From contig NZ_CP006877.1 of assembly GCF_000816845.1 (NCBI RefSeq), positions 377,501 through 441,500 of the forward strand: DNA of 64,000 nt, in the 5' to 3' direction. The DNA is from Rhizobium gallicum bv. gallicum R602sp (GTDB taxonomy: Bacteria; Pseudomonadota; Alphaproteobacteria; Rhizobiales; Rhizobiaceae). Position numbers and translations under genes: made by a program. Each line of letters starts with the position of its first letter. The stretch's first letter is position 1. Positions 9,464-19,994 of this stretch are shown here, piece after piece. A model generated the notes under the pieces. That model saw only the letters and a list, made by a program, of their open reading frames with translations, made no database searches and had not been told where the DNA came from.

Positions 9464-10408
9464 TCAGATGCGGGCGAAGCGCTCGATCATGAGATCGAAG
9501 AAGCCGTCCGCATCCACATAGCGCATCACCTTGGCATTGCGCTTGCGGTCGGTCACATGCCACCAGTCGACCACCGTCATGCCAACGGTCAGCTCCGACT
9601 TCACCTCGATCTCGACATTGCAGTCACGGCCCTTGAAGAGTTCGGGCTTCAGTAGGTAGGCGACGACCGCCGGATCGTGCAGAGGCCCACCGTCCGAACC
9701 ATACTTCTCGACATCGAAGCGCTCGAAGAATTCCAGCATTTCGACCATTGCTTTGGCCGGTGCCGTGCCGAGATCGGCCATGCGTTTGACGCGATCCTTC
9801 CGTGTCAGCAACTGATGTGTCACGTCGAGCGGCATCATCACGATCGCTATGCCGGAACGAAAAACGATGTCGGCTGCTTCCGGATCGACATAGATGTTGA
9901 ATTCGGCGGCGGGCGTTATGTTGCCGCCCTCGAAGAAGCCGCCTCCCATCATCACCAGTTCACGGATGCGCGGAATGATGTCCGGCGCCTTTTGCAAGGC
10001 CATGGCGATATTGGTAAGCGGTCCCAGCGTGCAGAGTGTCACCGTGCCTTCCGGCTCGCCGCGAAGCGTCTCGATGATGAAGTCGACCGCGTGCTGTGCC
10101 TGCAGCGGCATCGTCGGCTCATCGAGCTCCGGTCCATCGAGGCCGGTCTTTCCGTGCACGTGCTCGGCCGTGACCAGCTTGCGCGCGATTGGCGCGTCGG
10201 CGCCTGCGAAAACCTTCGTGCCGGGTCGTGCGCAGAGCTCGCAGACGATGCGCGCGTTGCGGCTCGTGTAGGAGAGCGGCACGTTGCCTGCGACGGTCGT
10301 GACGCCGAGCACCTCCAGCTCTTCGGGGCTGCCGAAGGCAAGCATGATGGCCGCTGCATCGTCCTGGCCGGGGTCGGTGTCGATGATGATCTTTCTGGGG
10401 GTCGCCAT
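9464..10408 (-). CDS. Inosine/uridine-preferring nucleoside hydrolase
   Basis: Cleaves the N-glycosidic bond of ribonucleosides for salvage. 314 residues from MATPRKIIID, which has GGAG upstream; a longer open frame adds 65 unsupported codons. The calcium-binding DTDPGQDDA motif at the N-terminus and the C-terminal GPLHDP with the catalytic-region histidine are present. Substrate preference (purine or pyrimidine) cannot be assigned. It is monocistronic here and convergent with grpE. Confidence 0.92.
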   Translation of the reverse strand: MATPRKIIIDTDPGQDDAAAIMLAFGSPEELEVLGVTTVAGNVPLSYTSRNARIVCELCARPGTKVFAGADAPIARKLVTAEHVHGKTGLDGPELDEPTMPLQAQHAVDFIIETLRGEPEGTVTLCTLGPLTNIAMALQKAPDIIPRIRELVMMGGGFFEGGNITPAAEFNIYVDPEAADIVFRSGIAIVMMPLDVTHQLLTRKDRVKRMADLGTAPAKAMVEMLEFFERFDVEKYGSDGGPLHDPAVVAYLLKPELFKGRDCNVEIEVKSELTVGMTVVDWWHVTDRKRNAKVMRYVDADGFFDLMIERFARI

Positions 10409-10587
10409 TGCGTTGCTCCGTCTCAAGGTGCACGTCGTCGTGGCAGGCACCATTCGTTTATTTTTCCGTCGCAGATCGGCGCAGCCGCTGCGCTCGACGA
10501 TGTGATGCGAGCCGCCATGATTTTTGTCAAGCAACGGCCCCAATCCAACCGTCTTAAATTCATGTGACTGCGATGCGCCGCATATGT

Positions 10588-10616
10588 CTTGCGCGAAAGG
10601 CACACGCTTCCCATAT
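10588..10616 (+). promoter_or_regulatory. Sigma-32-type promoter before hsp20
   Basis: CTTGCGC (10588-10594), a 15-base spacer and CCCATAT (10610-10616) closely fit the heat-shock sigma factor pattern. The predicted transcript start is about 10623, immediately before the RNA-thermometer hairpins. Confidence 0.6.
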
Positions 10617-10625
10617 TAACGGCGT

Positions 10626-10678
10626 CCGGATGCTACGCTTAGGTCCGGGAAGGTCGCTTGGATCAAGGACTTTGAAAG
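10626..10678 (+). promoter_or_regulatory. ROSE-type RNA thermometer in the hsp20 leader
   Basis: Two hairpins fill the leader. The first pairs CCGGA (10626-10630) with TCCGG (10644-10648). The second pairs 10650-10658 (AAGGTCGCT) with 10666-10673 (AGGACTTT) around a 7-base loop, leaving G10656 bulged. This puts the conserved UYGCU of ROSE elements (here TCGCT) against the AGGA Shine-Dalgarno, 9 bases before the ATG. Known ROSE elements melt on heating and allow translation of small heat-shock proteins in rhizobia. Confidence 0.75.
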
Positions 10679-11104
10679 ATGAGCCGCATGACACCTTTCG
10701 CCAGCCCGCTGCTTTTGGGCTTCGACGCCATGGAAAAGACGCTTGAACGCATTTCCAAGGCAAGCGACGGTTACCCACCCTATAATATCGAACGTATCGC
10801 CCCCGACCAGGGAGCGCCTGAGCGCCTGCGCATCACGGTTGCCGTCGCCGGTTTCGGCGAAGACGAGCTGGACGTTACGACGGAAGAGAATCAATTGTTG
10901 ATCCGCGGCCGCCAGGTCGAGCATGGCGAGCATGAATATCTCTATCGCGGTATTGCTGCGCGCCAGTTCCAGCGAACCTTCGTGCTGGCAGACGGCATGC
11001 AGGTTTTGGGCGCCAGCCTCAAGAATGGATTGCTTGCCGTCGATCTCGTTCGTCCGGAACCGGCGCGCATGGTGAAGAAAATTAACATTTCGGTCTCACA
11101 GTAG
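10679..11104 (+). CDS. Small heat-shock protein, Hsp20/IbpA family
   Basis: ATP-independent holdase chaperone that binds unfolding proteins. 141 residues with the alpha-crystallin domain at about 35-130; the signature LKNGLLAVDL is the conserved A-x-x-x-G-x-L element, and the tail INISVS is short. Start chosen because the ROSE-sequestered AGGA is correctly spaced from this ATG; a second ATG three codons later is possible. Co-transcribed with the DUF1150 gene, a frequent partner of hsp20 in alphaproteobacteria. Confidence 0.93.
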   Translation: MSRMTPFASPLLLGFDAMEKTLERISKASDGYPPYNIERIAPDQGAPERLRITVAVAGFGEDELDVTTEENQLLIRGRQVEHGEHEYLYRGIAARQFQRTFVLADGMQVLGASLKNGLLAVDLVRPEPARMVKKINISVSQ

Positions 11105-11151
11105 GACAACGGCCCATTCGGCTGTTGGTCCCTTCTCCCGGAGGTACAGGA

Positions 11152-11409
11152 ATGTTGATGAAAGAAGCGAATTCTCACCTGACCAAGTCCGAACTTGCCG
11201 GTATCGGCAACGGCGAGGTCGCCTATATCCGCAAAATGCGCAACGACGAGGTCTCGAAGTGCTTTCCCGAAGCACCGGATATCGATCCGAGCGTGGACCT
11301 TTGGGCCCTCTTCGGCGCAGACGGAACGCCGATCCTGCTCACGGACAATCGCTCCAGCACCTTCTTCAAGGCGGCTGAAGACGAATTGAAGACGGTCAGC
11401 CTGCACTAA
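11152..11409 (+). CDS. DUF1150 family protein
   Basis: 85 residues from the ATG at MLMKEANSHL, with an excellent GGAGG upstream. It matches the pattern of DUF1150, a small conserved alphaproteobacterial family often sitting directly behind hsp20 (GNGEVAYIRKMR ... LWALFGADGTPILLTD). No biochemical role is known to me; the location suggests a part in the heat-shock response. It is 47 bases after hsp20 and shares its transcript. Confidence 0.82.
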   Translation: MLMKEANSHLTKSELAGIGNGEVAYIRKMRNDEVSKCFPEAPDIDPSVDLWALFGADGTPILLTDNRSSTFFKAAEDELKTVSLH

Positions 11410-11430
11410 AGATGCAGGCTTAGACCCTTT
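11398..11430. terminator. Shared terminator between DUF1150 gene and trmB
   Basis: AGCCTGCA (11398-11405) pairs perfectly with TGCAGGCT (11413-11420) around a 7-base loop, followed on the plus strand by a CCCTTTTG stretch. The hairpin overlaps the stop codon of the DUF1150 gene and touches that of trmB, so it can serve both converging transcripts. Confidence 0.6.
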
Positions 11431-12117
11431 TGAATGTCAGATAGGCGGAGGACCTGCCCTCGCGCCGGGCCTTGGCCTCGTAGCGTGTGCTCGGCCAGCC
11501 CTCATAGGGCGTCAGCCAGTCGGCAGCGTCTTGCGCAAGCCAGTCGAAGCCGCCGTGATCGCGGCACTTCAAAAGCGTCCAATTCACGTAGGTATCGATG
11601 TCCGAGGCGAAGCAGAAGAGCCCGCCCGGCTTCAGCACGCGATGGAAACGGTCGAGATTGGTCTTGGAAACGAAACGCCGTTTCCAATGCTTCCGTTTTG
11701 GCCAGGGATCGGGATAGAGCAGATCGATGTGATCCAGGCAGCCGTTCGGTAACCAGTCGAGCAGTTGCGTTGCATCGTCATCATAGACGCGGATATTCTT
11801 TGCACCCTTCGTCTCGATGCTTGCCAGCAGTTTCTGCATGGAATTGATGAAGGGTTCGATGCCGATGAATCCGGTCGAGGGCATTTCCAGCGCACGGTGG
11901 ATCAGATGTTCGCCACCGCCGAAGCCGATTTCCAGGCGCAGCCGTTCAGCCGGAACCGGGAAGAGGTTTTTCAGTGGCTCCGGTGGAGCCGCTGAAAGGT
12001 CGATGAGGAATGCCGGGAGCAGGGTGTTCAGTCTTTCCGCCTGATGTTCGCGGAGAGCCTTCCCCTTGCGGCGACCGAAGAATGCCTCGGTCGCGCGCCC
12101 CCGACGCTCCATATCCG

Positions 12118-12121
<4 letters not shown>
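11420..12121 (-). CDS. trmB: tRNA (guanine-N7)-methyltransferase TrmB
   Basis: Methylates G46 in the tRNA variable loop using SAM. 233 residues from [10 protein letters not shown]; this ATG overlaps the metK stop (ATGA), so the two are translationally coupled. The SAM site [12 protein letters not shown] and the family motif [15 protein letters not shown] are clear. Placement after metK links SAM synthesis with a SAM user, a common rhizobial order. Confidence 0.94.
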
Positions 12122-13371
<1,250 letters not shown>

Positions 13372-13498
13372 TTCGGGATTCCCCTCAAAGAACAAAAGCC
13401 GTTAGTTGGTACTCATTCCCCGTTCGAAAAACAAGCACAGAAGGACATAAATATATCTTTATATCTACCGCGAAATGATAAATTTTGCCCTTAAAACG

Positions 13499-13528
13499 CA
13501 AAAAAGGTGGCCTTTAGACCACCTTTTA
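13499..13528 (-). terminator. Intrinsic terminator between praR and metK
   Basis: AAAAGGTGG (13502-13510) is complementary to CCACCTTTT (13519-13527) with an 8-base loop. Reading leftward, the stem ends in a run of six T, a good intrinsic terminator for praR. Reading rightward the tail is poorer. Confidence 0.7.
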
Positions 13529-13554
13529 AAAATGGGAGCCTCAAGGGAATCGGA

Positions 13555-13974
13555 TCAGTCCGTGTCGGCCTCGGCGGCCAGTGCTTTGACAAGCTCCACG
13601 ACCTTGCGGCGAACTTTCGGGTCGGAAATCTTCACGAACGCCCGGTTGAGCTGGAGCCCCTCCGAGGAAGAGAGGAAATCAACGACATAATTTGAGCTCG
13701 ACGCTTCTGCCATGCCGGTCAATCCACCGGTGTGATCGCCCGGGGCGTCCTCGAAGAAAAAGGAAACCGGGACGTTGAGAATACTCGAGATGTTCTGCAG
13801 GCGGCTCGCACCGACGCGGTTCGTGCCCTTTTCATATTTCTGGATCTGCTGGAAGGTAATGCCGAGACTCTCGCCCAGCTTCTCCTGGCTCATACCAAGC
13901 ATCGTACGGCGAAGCCGAATGCGGCTGCCAACGTGTATGTCGATCGGGTTAGGCTTCTTCTTGTTTTCAATCAT
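13555..13974 (-). CDS. praR: XRE-family repressor PraR/PhrR
   Basis: 139-residue DNA-binding protein with a Cro/C1-type helix-turn-helix at about residues 15-72 (GSRIRLRRTMLGMSQEKLGE, then ITFQQIQKYEKGTNRVGASR) and a short acidic tail. The sequence matches the rhizobial PraR (S. meliloti PhrR), known to repress quorum-sensing and surface-attachment genes in R. leguminosarum. The position just upstream of metK agrees with other rhizobia as I remember them. Transcribed alone: a terminator follows and 150 bases separate it from lnt. Confidence 0.85.
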   Translation of the reverse strand: MIENKKKPNPIDIHVGSRIRLRRTMLGMSQEKLGESLGITFQQIQKYEKGTNRVGASRLQNISSILNVPVSFFFEDAPGDHTGGLTGMAEASSSNYVVDFLSSSEGLQLNRAFVKISDPKVRRKVVELVKALAAEADTD

Positions 13975-14124
13975 GGTCGTGCCCTAGCAAAGAATTTCAA
14001 CCTGGTTAAACCGGCAGTGCCCAGACCCATCCGTAACGCCACGTTGTAAGCGGCGCAAACCCTATCATCAAGCATACGTTAACAACGCCGATCGCCACCA
14101 CTATGCAATTTTAGGGGTTTTCGG

Positions 14125-15729
14125 TCAATTCGGCTTGAAAATAAAACCAAAGCGGGAAATCGACGCAATCAAAATCAATAACGTTTCAGTCAACCAGAAG
14201 TAAGCTTGCTGTGAAAACAAGTTCCCGGATGCGCTGCCGAATCCCTCAAGGGTTGCGTCTATGAACCCTCTCTCATTGAGGGCGAGCCCTGCAACAATCT
14301 GCCCGCGCGCATTCACGATCGCCGAGATGCCGTTGTTGGCGTCACGAATCAGGGGCAAACCGGTTTCCACAGCGCGCACCCGCGCTTGCTGGAAGTGCTG
14401 ATAAGGACCGGGCGTATTGCCGAACCACGCGTCGTTCGTGATGTTCAAGATCGCACCGGCATCGGCGATGTCGCCGGTCATCTCGTCGGCAAAGATGATC
14501 TCGTAACAGACCAGAGGATAGAGTTTCAGCCCCGTCGGCAGCTCCAGGAGATGGCGCGTTGCCGCGGCAGAGAATCCGCCCGGCATTTCGACGATATTGC
14601 GGATGCCGAAATCGTCGAGGATATTCTCGAACGGCACGTATTCGCCGAATGGAACGAGATGCACCTTGTCGGAAGCCGCGACGATCTGGCCGCGTCCATC
14701 GAACGCGTAGATCGAATTGTAGTAGCGCACCGGGTTTCCCGGCCCCATCTCTTCGGCCCGCACGGCGCCCGCAATCAGAATCTGATTATCGGCGAGCGTA
14801 TCGGCGATCCGGGTAAGAGCATCCTGGTTGTCGGTGAGGATGAAAGGGATCGAGGTCTCCGGCCAGACGATGATGTCCGGCTTCTTTCCGCCGTCCAGCG
14901 GCGCTTCGGCCGAGAGCTTCAAATGCATCTCGAAGATGGCCGAGCGGTCGGCGTTGCTGTCGAGCTTGGCCGCCTGATCGATCATCGGCTGCACGAGCCG
15001 GATCACCGGCCGTTTCTCCTGCGGCAGCGTGGGAGCTTCCGGCGCGAGATAAAGCACATAGCCGCCGTAGCCGACATGAGCTGCAAAAAGCAGCGCGGCC
15101 AGCCCCACACCCGCCGTCGCACCCTGCCGCGTCCCAAGAAGAGCGGGTGCGGCGAAGACGAAGACGGCAAGCGCAGTCACGCCCGTGGTGCCGACGACGT
15201 GGGCGGACTGCATCATCAGCGGCATCGGCATGATGCCGTAGCCGACCGCATTCCATGGAAAGCCCGTGAATGTGACGCTGCGCAACCACTCGAAGAGGCC
15301 GAAGCTTGCGGCAAGTGCTGCAATGCGGCCTAACCCGTCCGACCAGAAGATGCGGGCGACAGCCGCCGCAAGGCCATAATAGATCGACAGCACTGCCGGC
15401 AGGCCAAAGATTGCCAGCGGCAGCGCCCAGGCAAACTCTTCCGAGTCAATCATCAGCGCATGGCCAAGCCACCAGAGGCCTGCGACGAAATAGCCGAAGC
15501 CAAAGAGCCACCCGATCGCGAAGGAGGGCCACAGTCGGCCGAGGACGCTTGCCTCGGGGGAGGCGGCTGCGCCATCGATCAGCCAGACAAGGAGTGTGAA
15601 TGAGAGGAACATCGCGGCAAAAAAGCCGATCGGCGGAAGTGCCAGAACGGCAAATGCGCCGGCCAGGACTGCCAGCAATGCTCGTTTGAAACCCCAGACC
15701 AGGATGACCCTGTCCGCAAGCCGCTCCAT
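14125..15729 (-). CDS. lnt: Apolipoprotein N-acyltransferase
   Basis: Adds the third acyl chain to the N-terminal cysteine of outer-membrane lipoproteins. 534 residues from MERLADRVIL with GGAG upstream. The N-terminal half has about six to seven membrane helices; the C-terminal nitrilase-like domain shows the catalytic Glu in VWPETSIPF, Lys in DKVHLVPFGEYVPF and Cys in PLVCYEIIF. Downstream of corC in the ybeY-corC-lnt order typical of many proteobacteria. Confidence 0.95.
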   Translation of the reverse strand: MERLADRVILVWGFKRALLAVLAGAFAVLALPPIGFFAAMFLSFTLLVWLIDGAAASPEASVLGRLWPSFAIGWLFGFGYFVAGLWWLGHALMIDSEEFAWALPLAIFGLPAVLSIYYGLAAAVARIFWSDGLGRIAALAASFGLFEWLRSVTFTGFPWNAVGYGIMPMPLMMQSAHVVGTTGVTALAVFVFAAPALLGTRQGATAGVGLAALLFAAHVGYGGYVLYLAPEAPTLPQEKRPVIRLVQPMIDQAAKLDSNADRSAIFEMHLKLSAEAPLDGGKKPDIIVWPETSIPFILTDNQDALTRIADTLADNQILIAGAVRAEEMGPGNPVRYYNSIYAFDGRGQIVAASDKVHLVPFGEYVPFENILDDFGIRNIVEMPGGFSAAATRHLLELPTGLKLYPLVCYEIIFADEMTGDIADAGAILNITNDAWFGNTPGPYQHFQQARVRAVETGLPLIRDANNGISAIVNARGQIVAGLALNERGFIDATLEGFGSASGNLFSQQAYFWLTETLLILIASISRFGFIFKPN

Positions 15730-15807
15730 GCGCACTCCAATCAAGCCGCGAATCAACCCGGTCCGCAGTCTTTCAAAAAAGCGGCGCTTTGTCGTGCCGT
15801 GCGAAAA

Positions 15808-16941
15808 TCAGTTCGACGTGGATTCGGCGGTCCGGTCGTCAGTTGTCTCAGCACCGGTCGCACTGTCGCCGTCCGCCTTGACACGGCGGCGGATCGCCTG
15901 ACGCTTGCGGGTGATGCGCACGCGCTTGATGCGGCGCGGATCGGCCTCGAGAATGTGGAATTCGAAATCCGGCAGCGCCTGGACCACTTCGCCTCGAACC
16001 GGGATGCGGCCGAGGGCGGAGAAGATGAGACCGCCGAGCGTATCGACCTCGTCCACCTGCTCGCTGATGTCGAAATCCGGACCGATCGCCTCTGCAATCT
16101 CTTCCAGTTCGACGCGGGCATCCGCCACAAAGACGTCTTCGGAAATGCGCTTGAACATGACTTCTTCGTCGTCATGCTCGTCGTCGATGTCGCCGACGAC
16201 CATCTCGACGATGTCCTCATGTGAAGCAAGGCCGTCGGTACCGCCATATTCATCGATGACGAGCGCCATCTGCGTACGGTTCACCTGCATGCGGCGAAGC
16301 AGATCGGATGCCAGCATCGATGGCGGCACGAAGAGGATCTTGCGGATGATGCCGGCCTCGGCGAGCGTCTTTTGGAGGTCGACGCGGGCGAGATCGAAAT
16401 TCGGCTTTGCCGAACGCACCGGCTTTTGAATGTTCTCTGTAGCGATCTCGACAAGTGGCTTGGCAGTCTTGGAGCCTGTCCGGCGCTTGTTGCGTGCCTG
16501 CTTTGCGACATAGGAAAGCAGGTCGCGGATGTGCACCATGCCGCGCGGATCGTCGAGCGTATCGGCATATACGGGCATGCGCGAGCGCCCGGATTCCTCG
16601 AAGAGGATCATCAATTCGCCGATGGTGATGTTCTGGTCGACCGCCTCGATATCGGCGCGCGGGACCATGACGTCGGCGACACGCACTTCGCGGAAACGCA
16701 GGATGTTGTGGAGCATCGCCCGCTCGTCGGGCGAAAAGGCATCGTCGCCAGTATCGTTCGTCATAAGTGCGTCGGCGAGATCTTCGCGGATGCGCGAACC
16801 CTGCTGGGGGCGGAGAATGCGGGCGGCACGCGCCCAGAATGATCGTCCTGAATGCCTGCTACTACTGCCCGCCTCATCTGAGGAGGAGGATTGATCGGCG
16901 TCCTTGGTTTCCGCCGCCGGTTTCGTTGTAAAGTCGCTCAT
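15808..16941 (-). CDS. CBS-domain hemolysin/CorC-like protein
   Basis: 377 residues: a variable polar N-terminus, a CBS pair at about residues 90-230 (VMVPRADIEAVD ... LVIDEYGGTDGLASHEDIVE split), and a C-terminal CorC_HlyC transporter-associated domain. There is no DUF21 membrane part, so this is the soluble CorC-type form (also annotated tlyC or ybeX). Its true role is debated: magnesium/cobalt efflux or ribosome biogenesis alongside ybeY. The ATG overlaps the ybeY stop. Confidence 0.87.
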   Translation of the reverse strand: MSDFTTKPAAETKDADQSSSSDEAGSSSRHSGRSFWARAARILRPQQGSRIREDLADALMTNDTGDDAFSPDERAMLHNILRFREVRVADVMVPRADIEAVDQNITIGELMILFEESGRSRMPVYADTLDDPRGMVHIRDLLSYVAKQARNKRRTGSKTAKPLVEIATENIQKPVRSAKPNFDLARVDLQKTLAEAGIIRKILFVPPSMLASDLLRRMQVNRTQMALVIDEYGGTDGLASHEDIVEMVVGDIDDEHDDEEVMFKRISEDVFVADARVELEEIAEAIGPDFDISEQVDEVDTLGGLIFSALGRIPVRGEVVQALPDFEFHILEADPRRIKRVRITRKRQAIRRRVKADGDSATGAETTDDRTAESTSN

Positions 16942-17453
16942 GGTTCCATTTTAAGGTCTTGACCCTCGTATGGGTCAGATAGGCCGAGTACTGCCAAAAT
17001 GCGAGTCTCCAACCCCTCCATAATTTCGGCTTCGTCGTTATTCATATGGTCGTAGCCGAAGAGATGCAAGAAACCATGCACCATCAGATGCGATAGATGC
17101 TCCTCGAACGATTTTTCGAGCTCCCGCGCTTCCCGTTCGACGGTCTCCCTGGCGATGATGATATCACCAAGCATCGGACCTGGCATCTCTCCCGGCGCTA
17201 TCGGAAAGGCAGGGAAGGAAAGGACATTGGTAGCCTTGTCTTTTTTGCGCCATTCGGCGTTGATGGCGCGCATGGCCTCGTCATCCGTGAAGACGAGTGA
17301 AAGCTCCGTCGCCGTCTTGGGAAACCTCTGCCTCTCATCTTTTTCGAGAACCTCCGCTGCCGCTTTCAGCACGCGTTCGGCCAAAGCCTGAAGTTCATTC
17401 TCCGAGGGCCAGTCGCCCTCCTCGATGCTGACCTGGAAATCGATTTCGGCCAT
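16938..17453 (-). CDS. ybeY: Endoribonuclease YbeY (rRNA maturation factor)
   Basis: Metal-dependent RNase needed for 16S rRNA 3' maturation and, in S. meliloti, for sRNA-type regulation. 171 residues with the zinc motif HLMVHGFLHLFGYDH complete (three His). The ATG overlaps the phoH stop, and its stop overlaps the start of the CBS protein, so phoH-ybeY-corC are coupled. Confidence 0.94.
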   Translation of the reverse strand: MAEIDFQVSIEEGDWPSENELQALAERVLKAAAEVLEKDERQRFPKTATELSLVFTDDEAMRAINAEWRKKDKATNVLSFPAFPIAPGEMPGPMLGDIIIARETVEREARELEKSFEEHLSHLMVHGFLHLFGYDHMNNDEAEIMEGLETRILAVLGLSDPYEGQDLKMEP

Positions 17454-18505
17454 CAGACCCGCGGTCCGGCGTCTTCCGGCCGCGTCGTATAGGTGGCGTC
17501 ATAGGCCCTTACGATCCGTCCGACCAGCGGATGGCGCACGACATCGACATCCTTGAAGCGGATCGTCGAGATCCCTTCCACCCCGTCGAGCAGATGCAGT
17601 GCTTCGACAAGTCCGGACTTCACGCCGCGCGGCAAATCGATCTGGCTCGGGTCGCCGGTGATGATCATGCGCGAATTCTCGCCGAGACGCGTAAGAAACA
17701 TCTTCATCTGCATCGATGTCGTGTTCTGTGCCTCGTCGAGGATGATGGCCGCGTTCGACAGGGTGCGCCCGCGCATGAAGGCGAGCGGCGCGATCTCAAT
17801 GACGCCGGCCGTGATTGCGCGCTCGACCTTGTCTCCGGGGATCATGTCGTAGAGCGCATCATAGAGCGGCCGCAGATAGGGATCGACCTTCTCCTTCATG
17901 TCGCCCGGCAGGAAGCCGAGGCGCTCGCCGGCTTCGACGGCTGGCCGCGAAAGGATGATCTTCTCGACGGCGCCGCGTTCCAGCATCTGGGCCGCATGCG
18001 CGACGGCGAGATAGGTCTTGCCCGTGCCGGCTGGGCCGACGCCGAAGACCAGTTCGGCGCGCTCCATGGCGCGTATATAGGCATCTTGCGTCGGCGTGCG
18101 CGCAACGATCGTCTTCTTGCGTGTCGAGATCTGCGCCATGGTCAGCTTGGCTTTTTTCTCCATGGTCGGCAGGCTCAACTGATCGTCGGCGGCAACCGCC
18201 ATGCGGATTGCGCCTTCCACGTCGGATCGTTCCACGCTGCCGCCTTTCTGGAGCTTTTCATAGAGGTAGTCCAGCGTGCGCCGGGCTTGGTTGGTGGCGA
18301 CGACGTCACCGGTGATAACGACGGAATTACCGCGCGCACGCGCATCGATATGCAGCCGCTCTTCGAGAAGCTTCAGGTTCTGATCGAATTGACCAAATAG
18401 CTCGCTGGCGAACCGGTTGTTCTCGAACGTCAGGACGAAGTGATTGGCGTCGCTCGCAATGCGTGGGTGGCGCGGTGAAGAAGAAACCAATTCTTGTCCG
18501 TTCAA
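17453..18505 (-). CDS. phoH: PhoH family ATPase
   Basis: 350 residues with an N-terminal KH-like region and a P-loop ATPase domain: Walker A GPAGTGKT at about residue 155 and Walker B-type ILDEAQNTT. Thought to act in RNA metabolism with YbeY, as their near-universal pairing suggests. The start is TTG (reading MNGQELVSSS) with AGGGAG 9 bases upstream. Located 18 bases after miaB and coupled to ybeY. Confidence 0.92.
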   Translation of the reverse strand: MNGQELVSSSPRHPRIASDANHFVLTFENNRFASELFGQFDQNLKLLEERLHIDARARGNSVVITGDVVATNQARRTLDYLYEKLQKGGSVERSDVEGAIRMAVAADDQLSLPTMEKKAKLTMAQISTRKKTIVARTPTQDAYIRAMERAELVFGVGPAGTGKTYLAVAHAAQMLERGAVEKIILSRPAVEAGERLGFLPGDMKEKVDPYLRPLYDALYDMIPGDKVERAITAGVIEIAPLAFMRGRTLSNAAIILDEAQNTTSMQMKMFLTRLGENSRMIITGDPSQIDLPRGVKSGLVEALHLLDGVEGISTIRFKDVDVVRHPLVGRIVRAYDATYTTRPEDAGPRV

Positions 18506-18523
18506 GCGGTCGAGCTCCCTAGG

Positions 18524-19945
18524 TTAAACCCCAGCCTCTGCAAACTCGGCAAACAGGCTGTTCGTTCCGGTTCCGGTGATTCGCACTTTGATAATGTCAC
18601 CGATTTGCGATGCTTTTGCATCAACATTCACCGACTGAAGCCAGGGAGAACGGCCGATAAGCTGTCCTGGCATGCGGCCGGGCTTTTCAAGCAACAAATC
18701 GATCTCCTTGCCGATGCAGGATTCGTTGAATCCCTGCGTCTGCTTGAGGAGAAGCGCCTGCAGGCGCTCGAGCCGTTCTGCCTTGATCTCTTCCGGCACC
18801 TGGTCCTTCAGTTCCGCCCCGGGCGTACCCGGCCGCGTCGAATATTTGAAGGAGAAAGCCTGCGCATAGCCAACCTCCCCCACCAGACGCAGTGTAGCTT
18901 CAAAATCCTCGTCTGTCTCCCCAGGAAAACCAACGATGAAGTCGCCCGAAAGCGCAATATCGGGGCGGGCTGCGCGGATGCGCTCGATCAACGTCATATA
19001 TTCGCCTGCCGTATGGCGCCGGTTCATGGCTTTCAGGATGCGGTCCGAGCCCGCCTGCACCGGCAGGTGCAAGTAGGGCATCAGCGCCCGCAGATCGCGA
19101 TGCGCCTCGATCAGGCGGTCGTCCATGTCGCGCGGATGGCTGGTGGTGTAACGAAGCCGCGCAAGTCCCGGAATTTCAGCAAGGCGATAGAGTAAATCGC
19201 CAAGGCTCCATTCTTCGCCATTGGCCCCGGCGCCGTGCCACGCGTTGACGTTCTGGCCGAGCAATGTGATCTCGCGCACTCCGCCTTCGACAAGTTTTTG
19301 CGCCTCTTCGACAATCTGGCTGACGGGCCGGGAGATCTCCGAACCACGCGTGTAAGGCACGACGCAGAAGGTACAGAACTTGTCGCAGCCTTCCTGCACC
19401 GTCAGGAACGAGGTCACGCCGCGCGAGCGGATCTTCTTGCTTTCGGCAATCGGCAGATGCTCGAATTTATCTTCCAGTGCATATTCCGTATCGACGACGC
19501 GATGGCCCTGCTTGGCGCGCCGCAGCGCGTCCGGCAGGCGGTGATAGGTCTGCGGGCCGATGACGACATCGACGGCAGGCGCGCGGCGGAGGATTTCTTC
19601 GCCTTCGGCCTGGGCAACGCAGCCGGTCACGCCGATCATCATCTCGCGCCCGTCGGCGGCTTTCTTCTTTTTCATCTCGCGCAAACGACCGAGCGCCGAA
19701 TAGACCTTTTCGGCCGCCTTTTCGCGGATATGGCAGGTATTCAGCAGAACGAGATCAGCCTCATCCATGTTCTCCGTCTGCTCGTAACCGTCGCGGGCGA
19801 GTGCATCGCTCATGCGCGTCGAGTCGTAGACGTTCATCTGGCAGCCATAGGTCTTGATGAAAACCTTGCGGCTGTTGCTGCCATCGCGAAGGTCCTCGCT
19901 GGGGATGGTCTCCGGGGCCGGAAGAAGGGCGCTGTCTTGGGTCAT
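18524..19945 (-). CDS. miaB: tRNA-2-methylthio-N6-dimethylallyladenosine synthase
   Basis: Radical SAM methylthiotransferase that adds the methylthio group to i6A37 of tRNA. 473 residues with the MTTase domain cysteines in [17 protein letters not shown] and GVTGCVAQ, the radical SAM triad [10 protein letters not shown] near residue 187, and a C-terminal TRAM domain. Leads the miaB-phoH-ybeY-corC-lnt gene string. Confidence 0.96.
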   Translation of the reverse strand: MTQDSALLPAPETIPSEDLRDGSNSRKVFIKTYGCQMNVYDSTRMSDALARDGYEQTENMDEADLVLLNTCHIREKAAEKVYSALGRLREMKKKKAADGREMMIGVTGCVAQAEGEEILRRAPAVDVVIGPQTYHRLPDALRRAKQGHRVVDTEYALEDKFEHLPIAESKKIRSRGVTSFLTVQEGCDKFCTFCVVPYTRGSEISRPVSQIVEEAQKLVEGGVREITLLGQNVNAWHGAGANGEEWSLGDLLYRLAEIPGLARLRYTTSHPRDMDDRLIEAHRDLRALMPYLHLPVQAGSDRILKAMNRRHTAGEYMTLIERIRAARPDIALSGDFIVGFPGETDEDFEATLRLVGEVGYAQAFSFKYSTRPGTPGAELKDQVPEEIKAERLERLQALLLKQTQGFNESCIGKEIDLLLEKPGRMPGQLIGRSPWLQSVNVDAKASQIGDIIKVRITGTGTNSLFAEFAEAGV

Positions 19946-19994
19946 GGCGGGCTATTTAGTGGTTTTTTGCCCTCTAGAAAATCGAAATCTTCCC

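Noticed and set aside
13372..13500. SAM-II or other SAM riboswitch in front of metK
   Set aside because: I looked for the conserved loop and pseudoknot landmarks by eye and did not find them. A covariance search would be needed to exclude it.
15780..15800. Small hairpin with a T run between corC and lnt
   Set aside because: The stem is only five base pairs, and the genes are probably co-transcribed, so a terminator is not supported.
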